A stretch of DNA of 8,456 nucleotides. It comes from Chloroflexota bacterium (lineage in GTDB: Bacteria; Chloroflexota; Dormibacteria; CF-121). The notes under the pieces are model-generated. The model was not told where the DNA came from. It searched no databases and saw nothing but the letters and a program-made list of their open reading frames with translations. The DNA is taken from NCBI GenBank assembly GCA_005882525.1, contig VBGO01000070.1, positions 1-8,456 on the forward strand. The letters run 5' to 3'. Made by a program: the position numbers and the translations under genes. Below, piece by piece: positions 1 to 5,584 of the stretch (positions within the stretch are counted from its first letter, which is position 1; every line of letters begins with the position of its first letter).

Positions 1-2
1 CG

Positions 3-590
3 ATCATCGGCGGACGCTGGACCCTTGATGCCGTCGCGTTTGGGGCGTCGACCGGCCTGGCCCTGTTGCTGACGGTGGCGATCTTCGGGGTGCTGCAAAC
101 CACCGTGCGCAGCGCCGACCTCGTCGCCATCCTCCCCCGCCCGCTCTACCGGGCGGGGACCACCGTCGCGCTGGCGCTCGCCTTCGCGCCGAAAACCGTG
201 GCGGCGTTTGTTTCGATCCAGGAGGCGCGCCGGCTCCGCGGGCAGCGGACCGGCTGGCGCTCGGCGCCCGATCTCCTGCTGCCGCTGCTGCTGACCACGC
301 TCGAGCGAGCGCTGCAGTACGGCGAGTCGCTGGATGCGCGCGGATTCGGGAGTGGACGGCGCTCCCGCTACCGCCCCTTCGGCTGGACCATTCCCGATGT
401 GCTGCTGCTGCTCGCCTCGCTCACGTCGATCGTCGCGCTGGTATGGTGGCCGGCGGTTTCCTACAACCCGTACGTCAACCTGGCGCCGAACGTTCCCGGC
501 CCCCAGAGCTTGCTCACCATTGCCCTGCTGGCTTTGCCCGCCGTCACAGCGAGCCTTGCTCGACTGGACCATGCCCATCATCACATTTGA
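3..590 (+). CDS. ecfT: Energy-coupling factor transporter transmembrane subunit EcfT (5' end cut off)
   Basis: This is the membrane scaffold of an ECF-type ABC importer. EcfT couples ATP hydrolysis by the EcfA ATPases to movement of a substrate-binding S component in the cytoplasmic membrane. The open frame enters from the left edge, so the true start lies outside the window and 195 residues are visible. Two arginine motifs of the EcfT coupling helices can be read: EARRLRG (visible residues 74-80) and LDARGFG (D at visible residue 111). They are flanked by hydrophobic stretches at the start of the fragment, after DARGFG (IPDVLLLLASL) and near the C-terminus. The stop at 588-590 overlaps the start of the ATPase gene by 20 nt, indicating translational coupling. 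The family call is firm; the substrate cannot be told from this subunit. Confidence 0.9.
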   Translation: MIGGRWTLDAVAFGASTGLALLLTVAIFGVLQTTVRSADLVAILPRPLYRAGTTVALALAFAPKTVAAFVSIQEARRLRGQRTGWRSAPDLLLPLLLTTLERALQYGESLDARGFGSGRRSRYRPFGWTIPDVLLLLASLTSIVALVWWPAVSYNPYVNLAPNVPGPQSLLTIALLALPAVTASLARLDHAHHHI

Positions 591-2022
591 CGCGGTCACG
601 TATCGATACCCGGAGGCCGACCGGCCGGCCCTCAACGGCATCACCACCATGGTCGAGCCGGGCGAGGTGATCCTGGTCCGCGGCGCCTCGGGCAGTGGAA
701 AGTCGACCCTGCTTCGCTGCCTGAACGGCCTGGTCCCGCACAGCACCGGGGGGCACTTCCGCGGCCGCGTGGTCGTCTGCGGCCTCGATACCCGGGCGCA
801 TCCTCCACGTCAGCTCGGAACGCACATCGGCTTCGTCTTTCAACATCCAGATGCGCAGTTCGTCCTCGAGGACGTCGAGGCCGAGCTCGCCTTTGGTCTC
901 GAGAACCTTGGGCTGGCGCGGCCGCTGATGCGCAAGCGTATCGAGGAAGTGATCGACCAGGTCGGCATCAACCCGCTCCGGCGCCGCCGCATCGACACCC
1001 TGTCGGGCGGGGAACGGCAACGCGTGCCGACCTCCCAGCTCGACCCGCAGGCCGCCGAGGACGTGCTGCAGGTCGTCCTGCGACTGGTTGCCGAGCTCGG
1101 CATGACGACGGTCATCGCCGAACATCGGGTCGAGCGCATCGCGCCGTTCGTCGATCGGGTCTGGACGCTCGAGGCCGGAACGCTGCGCGATCAGCCGCCG
1201 CGAGCCGCGCTGGCGGAAGGCGGAGCCCGACCACCCGTCGTCGACCTGGCGCTCCGGGCGGGCTGGACGCCCATCCCCCTGGGACTACGTGATGCTCGCG
1301 TCCATGCGCAACGCCTGCCCGGCACCCGGGCCAACCCTACGCCCGTCGACGGGCAGGGCCCGATCCTCTGCCGGGTCGACGGGTTGGATCACCGCTATCA
1401 GGGCGTGCCGGCCGTGCAGGGAGTGTCGCTGATCCTTCGTCGGGCCCAGGTCACGGCGCTGATGGGTCGAAATGGGTCGGGTAAGACGACGCTCTTGAAG
1501 CTGATCGCCGGCCTGTTGCGGCCGCAGCGCGGCACCGTCACCCATGACGCCGCGGCCGCCTACGTGCCGCAGGATGCCGATTCGTTGCTGTTCGCGCCAA
1601 CCGTCGGGGACGAGTTGGTGGGCCAGTCCGCCGCGATCGTCGCTCCGTTCCGGACCTGGCTTCATCGCTACCCGCGCGACTTGAGCTCCGGGGAGCGCCA
1701 GCAACTGGCGATCGCGCTGATGGGCGCGCGGGCCGATCTCCTGCTCCTCGACGAACCCACGCGCGGGCTTGATCCCTCGGTGAAGCGAGCGCTCAGCGCC
1801 TACCTGCGGACGCGCGCTGGCGCCGGCGCCAGTATTCTGGTCGCGACGCACGACGTGGAGTGGGCGGCGCGCAGCGCCCACCGGGTCCTGCTGATGGCGG
1901 ACGGCGAAATCTACGCGGATGGTCCACCTGGCGCGGTGCTGAGCGACTCCCTCGTTTTTGCCACCCAGATCAGCAAGCTGGTCGGTGGCGGCTGGCTGCT
2001 GGCGGAGGAGGTGCCGCTCTGA
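571..2022 (+). CDS. ecfA: Fused double ATPase of an ECF transporter (EcfA1-EcfA2), first half lacking Walker B
   Basis: This protein holds two ABC nucleotide-binding domains in one 483-residue chain and would power uptake together with EcfT and the S component. Domain 1 has Walker A (GASGSGKS, 38-45), Q-loop Q91, signature LSGGE (144-148) and the H-loop histidine H185. However, GERQRV (ending V152) runs directly into PTSQLDP (from P153). The roughly 17 residues that normally carry Walker B and the catalytic Glu are absent. Domain 2 is catalytically complete: Walker A from G299, Q334, LSSGE 371-375, Walker B D394-E395 and H427, although its Q-loop-to-signature segment is short (37 residues versus 53 in domain 1). 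The ATG at 571 was chosen because MPIITFDAVTYRY is a normal ABC N-terminus. Upstream in-frame codons lie inside ecfT and read as low-quality Arg/Ser-rich sequence. The gene overlaps ecfT by 20 nt. Whether domain 1 functions is doubtful. Confidence 0.9.
   Translation: MPIITFDAVTYRYPEADRPALNGITTMVEPGEVILVRGASGSGKSTLLRCLNGLVPHSTGGHFRGRVVVCGLDTRAHPPRQLGTHIGFVFQHPDAQFVLEDVEAELAFGLENLGLARPLMRKRIEEVIDQVGINPLRRRRIDTLSGGERQRVPTSQLDPQAAEDVLQVVLRLVAELGMTTVIAEHRVERIAPFVDRVWTLEAGTLRDQPPRAALAEGGARPPVVDLALRAGWTPIPLGLRDARVHAQRLPGTRANPTPVDGQGPILCRVDGLDHRYQGVPAVQGVSLILRRAQVTALMGRNGSGKTTLLKLIAGLLRPQRGTVTHDAAAAYVPQDADSLLFAPTVGDELVGQSAAIVAPFRTWLHRYPRDLSSGERQQLAIALMGARADLLLLDEPTRGLDPSVKRALSAYLRTRAGAGASILVATHDVEWAARSAHRVLLMADGEIYADGPPGAVLSDSLVFATQISKLVGGGWLLAEEVPL
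2004..2012 (+). promoter_or_regulatory. Strong Shine-Dalgarno sequence for the S-component gene
   Basis: GGAGGAGGT lies at the 3' end of the ATPase gene, 6 nt before the CTG at 2019. It is one of the strongest ribosome-binding sites seen in the window. It argues that S-component translation begins right at the ATPase stop codon rather than at the GTG at 1860 far inside the ATPase gene. Confidence 0.6.
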
Positions 2023-2858
2023 GCCGGTGGTTTGCCGCACGTGCCGAAGACCTGGTGTTGCTCGGTCTGACCGGCGCCGGGCTCGCCCTCTTCATCGCCC
2101 CCCTCTTGCTCGGGCCCGGGTTTCCGCAGCCGGTCGCACTGTTCAGCGCCCTGGTCGCGGTCTCCGCGTTGGTCGTCCTGGGGGTCGCCCTCCAAACGCA
2201 TCGCCTGTCGACGCGGTTGCTGGCGGTGCTGGCGGCACTGGTCGCGATCGATGCCACGCTTCGACTGGTCATCGTCGTCGGGCTGCTCGGCTTTTCCCCC
2301 ATCTTCCTCCTGATCATTGCGGGCGGTTTCGTGATGGGGCCAAGCTTCGGCTTTGCCAGCGGCGCCTTGACGTTGCTCCTGTCGGCCGTGCTCACGGCAG
2401 GCCTGGGCCCGTGGCTCCCCTATCAGATGCTGGCGGCGGGCTGGGTCGGCATGGGCGCCGGGTACCTTGGCCGGATGGCGCGCCGCTCCACGTCCCGAAG
2501 CGCCATCGCCGTGCTTTGCCTTTACGGCGGCGCCGCCGGCTTCGCCTACGGGATTCTGCTGGACCTCTGGGAATGGCCGCTGCTGCTGGCCTCCGGGTCA
2601 TCGCCCCTGAGTTGGGCGCCGGGGATCGGGCTCGGCAGCCTGCTCCACCGGTTCGGGGGTTTCTACCTGGCGACCTCCCTCGTATATGACAGCTTCCGGG
2701 CAGCCGGCAACCTGCTGTTGACCGCCGTCGTGGGTGGGGCCGTGATTCGGGCTCTCGACCGCTTCCGGCGTCGATTCCTGCTCGCCTGGGAACGGCCCAG
2801 CCCGGCGATCCTTGAGGCCCCCGTTAAGATCTCGGCAGATGTCGGAACTTCCGCCTGA
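2019..2858 (+). CDS. ECF transporter S component (substrate-binding membrane protein)
   Basis: This is a membrane protein of about 279 residues directly after the ATPase gene. It would bind the vitamin or precursor and dock on EcfT/EcfA. Hydrophobic segments lie near residues 12-31, 39-58, 67-90, 95-127 and further on to a helix before the basic C-terminal stretch RALDRFRRR. The stretch with GPSFGFASGAL followed by GPWLPYQMLAAGWVG resembles the conserved GPW-P-QM-A-G-VG core seen in many S components of dedicated ECF systems. Substrate is not determinable; a cobalamin-type (CbrT-like) S component is one possibility from memory of the motif. The start is uncertain. A CTG at 2019 overlaps the ATPase stop and sits 6 nt after a strong GGAGGAGGT (2004-2012). 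No ATG lies near; a GTG at 2055 would trim the N-terminus. The 3' end overlaps the next gene by 20 nt. Confidence 0.82.
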   Translation: MSRWFAARAEDLVLLGLTGAGLALFIAPLLLGPGFPQPVALFSALVAVSALVVLGVALQTHRLSTRLLAVLAALVAIDATLRLVIVVGLLGFSPIFLLIIAGGFVMGPSFGFASGALTLLLSAVLTAGLGPWLPYQMLAAGWVGMGAGYLGRMARRSTSRSAIAVLCLYGGAAGFAYGILLDLWEWPLLLASGSSPLSWAPGIGLGSLLHRFGGFYLATSLVYDSFRAAGNLLLTAVVGGAVIRALDRFRRRFLLAWERPSPAILEAPVKISADVGTSA

Positions 2859-3528
2859 GATCGCCGTCCAACCCGAGCCGACCGACGCCGATCCGCCACC
2901 CGAAGCCATCCGCCCGGATCGACCACGCATCTGGCCGGAGGAGCCGCGCGCGCCCCGCCCGCAGGTCAAGCGGCCGATGGAAGAATGGCTGGCCGAGTTC
3001 GAGGATCGGGTCAAGCAGCAGGATGCGCGCCCCCGCGAGCAGCCCGGCCGGCGGCGGCGGCCACGCGGCCTGGCCCGGATCGTCCCCGCGGCCCCGGCGC
3101 CCCGCCCGGAGCGCGCGCGCACCGAAGGCTCGCGGCCGCAACCATCCGACGAGCCGCGTCGCGGCCGGCCTCGACGTCGCGGTGGCGGCCGCACTGCATC
3201 CGCCAGTCAGCCCGGCCAGGCGCCATCACCCGGACAAGCCCAGGCTCAGCCCGGGTCGCCCCGTCCGCAGCGGCCGCCGCGCCAGCCGGGATCTCCGGGA
3301 CAAGCGCGAAGCCGCGACCGGCGCTCAGGCTCTCGGCGAGCCAATCCGCGACCCGGCCCTGCCCCAAAGGGGGAAGGAGAAATCCCGGGGACTCCCCCTA
3401 CCAGCGAAGGAGAATTCCCGCGCCGACGGCGGCGCCGGGGTCGCGGCCGCGGCCGCGGTCAGCGGCCCGGTGGTCCGCCGAATCCGGGCGGCGCCCCCAA
3501 CCCCGGTGGCGGTCCGGGCCCAAGCTGA
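2839..3528 (+). CDS. Basic Pro/Arg/Gly-rich low-complexity protein of unknown function
   Basis: I do not recognise a family for this 229-residue protein. The N-terminal third is acidic/proline-rich (MSELPPEIAVQPEPTDADPP) and contains one segment that looks foldable as a helix, KRPMEEWLAEFEDRVKQQ (about residues 44-61). The rest is disordered-looking: Arg/Pro/Gln/Gly runs, then RRRRRRGRGRGRG and a tail of PNPGG-type units ending GGGPGPS. No signal peptide or membrane segment is visible. Such RGG/PGG-rich tails are known in RNA- or nucleic-acid-binding proteins, but that role is inference. The ATG overlaps the end of the S-component gene by 20 nt, and only a weak ribosome-binding site is visible. 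Other plus-strand frames are also open here because of the GC content. This frame is preferred for its start position, its natural-looking N-terminal helix and its stop shortly before the sigma gene. Confidence 0.68.
   Translation: MSELPPEIAVQPEPTDADPPPEAIRPDRPRIWPEEPRAPRPQVKRPMEEWLAEFEDRVKQQDARPREQPGRRRRPRGLARIVPAAPAPRPERARTEGSRPQPSDEPRRGRPRRRGGGRTASASQPGQAPSPGQAQAQPGSPRPQRPPRQPGSPGQARSRDRRSGSRRANPRPGPAPKGEGEIPGTPPTSEGEFPRRRRRRGRGRGRGQRPGGPPNPGGAPNPGGGPGPS
3373..3420 (+). repeat. Short in-frame direct repeat inside the low-complexity gene
   Basis: GAAGGAGAAATCCCG at 3373-3387 recurs as GAAGGAGAATTCCCG at 3406-3420, with one mismatch and a 33-nt period (11 codons). It encodes the similar peptides GEGEIPG and SEGEFPR just before the Arg-rich tract. 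This suggests local duplication within a repetitive protein. Confidence 0.6.
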
Positions 3529-3539
3529 CGTCACGGCGA

Positions 3540-3555
3540 CCGCCGAATACGGCGG
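3540..3555 (+). promoter_or_regulatory. Perfect hairpin ahead of the sigma factor gene
   Basis: CCGCCG (3540-3545), loop AATA, CGGCGG (3550-3555): a perfect 6-bp GC stem with a 4-nt loop in the short gap between the low-complexity gene and the sigma gene. The right arm contains GGCGG, the only Shine-Dalgarno-like sequence for the ATG at 3562, so the stem could mask it. No T-run follows, so an intrinsic terminator is unlikely. Confidence 0.45.
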
Positions 3556-3579
3556 AATAGAATGGACCAGCGGGGCGTT
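3554..3579 (+). promoter_or_regulatory. Possible SigR-type promoter motif (GGAAT-N18-GTT)
   Basis: GGAAT at 3554-3558 and GTT at 3577-3579 are separated by exactly 18 nt. This matches the consensus described for SigR/SigH-type sigma factors of Actinomycetota, including autoregulated sigR promoters. It lies directly at the start of a SigR-like gene. The difficulty is geometry: transcription would begin near 3587-3589, just after either candidate ATG (3562 or 3583). The match may therefore be coincidental or drive a transcript with a different start. Confidence 0.3.
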
Positions 3580-4149
3580 GGCATGAGTAGCGACTTTGCG
3601 CTTTTCGAGCGGCACATCGATGCGCTATATCGAAGCGCGTTGCGCCTCACGAGGAAGCCAGAGGATGCCGAGGACCTGGTGCAAGAAACCTATTTGCGAG
3701 CCTACCGATACAGAAACCGCTTCAAGCCGGGCACGAACGAAAAGGCATGGCTGTTTACCATCATGACCAATGTCTTTCGCAACCGGCTTCGCAAGCGGCC
3801 GGCGCTGGAGGATCCGATCGATCAGCCCGGAACGGACTTCTCGATCTACGACCAGCTCCGCCGCGACGGCATGCCGGTCCATCTCATGTCGCCGGAGGAG
3901 ATCATCGTGGACCGCGGCTTTGGTGACGAGGTCAAGCGCGCACTCGAGGAGCTGCCCATCCCGATGCGAATGGTGGTGGTGCTGGTCGACGTCGAGGACT
4001 TCTCCTATAAAGAGGTCGCATCCATCCTCGACATCAAGATCGGCACCGTGATGTCTCGGCTGCACCGGGGGCGGCAGGCGCTGCAGAAGAAACTCTGGGA
4101 GTACTCCGGTCGGCCGAAGGCACCGTCGCTGGCGGTGGGGGCGCACTGA
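3562..4149 (+). CDS. ECF-family RNA polymerase sigma factor, SigR/SigH-like
   Basis: This is a 195-residue alternative sigma factor that would direct RNA polymerase to stress promoters. Region 2 covers roughly residues 15-82: ALRLTRKPEDAEDLVQET, then a GTNEKAWLFTIMTNVFRNR segment typical of the core- and -10-binding helices. Region 4 covers roughly residues 125-180, with the helix-turn-helix FSYKEVASILDIKIGTVMSRLHRGR. The GTNxKAWL and YKE-A-I-xxxIGTVMSRLHRGR patterns closely follow Streptomyces SigR and mycobacterial SigH, the thiol-oxidative-stress group. The next gene encodes an RsrA-like anti-sigma factor, overlapping by 1 nt (TGATG), which supports this. ATG 3562 has GGCGG six bases upstream; ATG 3583 is an equally plausible start with a poorer site. 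The gene is probably held inactive by its neighbour until oxidation (inference from the family). Confidence 0.93.
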   Translation: MDQRGVGMSSDFALFERHIDALYRSALRLTRKPEDAEDLVQETYLRAYRYRNRFKPGTNEKAWLFTIMTNVFRNRLRKRPALEDPIDQPGTDFSIYDQLRRDGMPVHLMSPEEIIVDRGFGDEVKRALEELPIPMRMVVVLVDVEDFSYKEVASILDIKIGTVMSRLHRGRQALQKKLWEYSGRPKAPSLAVGAH

Positions 4150-4394
4150 TGGGCGATCACTGCGAACAGACGATGCGCCGGCTCTCGACTTACATCGACC
4201 GCGAGCTGAGCGAAACCGAGGTCCGAAAAGTCAAGGCGCACCTGGACGACTGTCCACCCTGCGAGCAGGTCTTCGACTTCCAGGCGGAGATGAAGCGTTT
4301 GGTCCGCAAAGAATGCTGCACCGACGACGCACCCGCGCGCCTGCGCGATTGGGTCCGCCAGCTCGGCACCGAGAAGCCTAAGCCGGCTGAATGA
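4149..4394 (+). CDS. Zinc-binding anti-sigma factor, RsrA/RshA-like
   Basis: This 81-residue cytoplasmic protein is expected to bind the upstream sigma factor and release it on thiol oxidation. It carries the zinc anti-sigma motif H31-x3-C35-x2-C38 plus an N-terminal C5. The C5-H31 spacing of 26 residues equals that of the Streptomyces RsrA zinc ligands as I recall them. A second cysteine pair, C56-C57, lies in KRLVRKECCTDDAPARLRD, again much like RsrA. No membrane segment is present, so it is a soluble sensor rather than a RseA-type membrane protein. The start ATG overlaps the sigma stop by 1 nt and the stop overlaps the following ATG by 4 nt (ATGA), so the three genes should be translated together. 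A redox-switch role is inference from the conserved ligands and the gene order. Confidence 0.9.
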   Translation: MGDHCEQTMRRLSTYIDRELSETEVRKVKAHLDDCPPCEQVFDFQAEMKRLVRKECCTDDAPARLRDWVRQLGTEKPKPAE

Positions 4395-5584
4395 TCGTCG
4401 ACCTGGCCCTGGCGTTCCTCGCCGGCCTGTTGTCGTTCGCCTCCACCTGCGTGTTGCCGCTGGTGCCCGCCTATGTCGCCTACATGGGCGCAGCCGCGAC
4501 CGGCACCGAGACCACCGTTCGCCAGCAGCTCAACGTCCTGGGGAAAGCCGCGCTCTTCGTCGCGGGCTTCGCCACCGCTTTCGTGGCCCTGGGGGCGTCC
4601 TTTGGCCTGATCGGGGCCGACTTGAAAGCCTACCGGCCGCTGCTGCTGCAAATCGCGGGCGCGGCGCTGGTCTTGATTGGGATCGCGCTGCTGACGATGG
4701 GCCGTATTCCCGGCCTGATGGGTGAAAAGCGCTTCGACATCGCCCACCGGTTGCCGCGCGCTCCGTGGGCGTCGTACGTGATCGGCCTCGCCTTCGCCAT
4801 CGGCTGGACCCCCTGCGTCGGCCCGATCCTCGCCGCCATCCTGCTCCGTGCCGGCGGCAGTGGGACCGCTGCCCAGGGCGCGCTGCTGCTGGCCGTCTAC
4901 TCAGCGGGTCTGGGCCTACCGTTCCTGATCGCAGCCGGCCTGTCCGGCATGGTGAGCCGCTTGATCGTCAGGGCGCGCGGCGCCTACGCGGTCCTCAACG
5001 CCGTCGCCGCCGTCTTCCTGATCGGGATGGGCCTGCTGATCTTCTCCAACCGCCTGACGGTGTTCAACGATTTCTTCCCGGTCGTCGCCGTGACCACGCC
5101 GTTCGACTCGCATTTCGAAACGGGTAATCCGACGCCAGCCGCCAATGGGCCGGTGCAGGTGGGCAAGCCGGCACCAGCCTTCACGCTCAAAGATGTCGAC
5201 GGGCATTCGGTCTCCCTTTCCAGCCTCCAGGGAAAGCCGGTCCTGATCAGCTTCTGGGCGACCTGGTGCGTGCCCTGCCGTGATGAGCTGCCGTTGATTC
5301 GCGATGAGTACCTGGCGCATCGCGCGGAGGGTTTCTCGGTGGTTGCGATCAATTTCGGCGATGAGTCGGCCAGCACGGTCCGCAAGTTCTGGAGCAGCTT
5401 CGCGCTGCAACCCGCGCCGTTTCTCGACCCCGACGGCCGCGTCGCCAACGCCTACGGCGTCGCACTGCGCAGCACCGGGCTGCCCGTCAGTGTCCTGGTG
5501 GCGCGCGACGGCACGGTCAGCAGCTACGAGCCGTTTCCGCTGACGAAGGACTTCCTCGACACCGCGCTGGCGAAAGTCCTCTAG
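4391..5584 (+). CDS. CcdA-type thiol:disulfide transmembrane protein fused to a C-terminal thioredoxin (TlpA-like) domain
   Basis: This 397-residue fusion passes reducing equivalents across the membrane and delivers them through an outside thioredoxin domain, like a two-domain DsbD. Residues 1-230 form the CcdA part with about six hydrophobic segments. Its cysteine pair is visible as STC20VLPLVP and GWTPC142VGP. A linker leads to the TlpA/ResA-like domain from about residue 255 (GKPAPAFTLKDVDG), with active site W-C293-V-P-C296 and the later cis-proline region STGLPVSVLV. An even number of segments places the thioredoxin domain on the same side as the N-terminus, probably outside. The gene overlaps the anti-sigma gene by 4 nt and the next gene by 1 nt. 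Plausible clients are cytochrome c maturation or oxidised extracytoplasmic proteins. Placement behind a SigR/RsrA pair suggests induction by disulfide stress (inference). Confidence 0.92.
   Translation: MIVDLALAFLAGLLSFASTCVLPLVPAYVAYMGAAATGTETTVRQQLNVLGKAALFVAGFATAFVALGASFGLIGADLKAYRPLLLQIAGAALVLIGIALLTMGRIPGLMGEKRFDIAHRLPRAPWASYVIGLAFAIGWTPCVGPILAAILLRAGGSGTAAQGALLLAVYSAGLGLPFLIAAGLSGMVSRLIVRARGAYAVLNAVAAVFLIGMGLLIFSNRLTVFNDFFPVVAVTTPFDSHFETGNPTPAANGPVQVGKPAPAFTLKDVDGHSVSLSSLQGKPVLISFWATWCVPCRDELPLIRDEYLAHRAEGFSVVAINFGDESASTVRKFWSSFALQPAPFLDPDGRVANAYGVALRSTGLPVSVLVARDGTVSSYEPFPLTKDFLDTALAKVL

Noticed and set aside
334..570. Upstream extension of the ATPase reading frame to an earlier start
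   Set aside because: It overlaps ecfT fully and gives Arg/Ser/Cys-rich nonsense. The normal ABC N-terminus begins at ATG 571.
1860..2018. Longer S-component reading frame starting at GTG 1860
   Set aside because: It lies inside the conserved end of ATPase domain 2 and reads as low-quality sequence. The strong ribosome-binding site at 2004-2012 points to a start near 2019.
2985..3586. Two further open plus-strand frames over the low-complexity gene
   Set aside because: Their products are Ala/Arg/Pro shadows that run into the sigma gene start, without a plausible start context. They are open because of the GC-rich codons.
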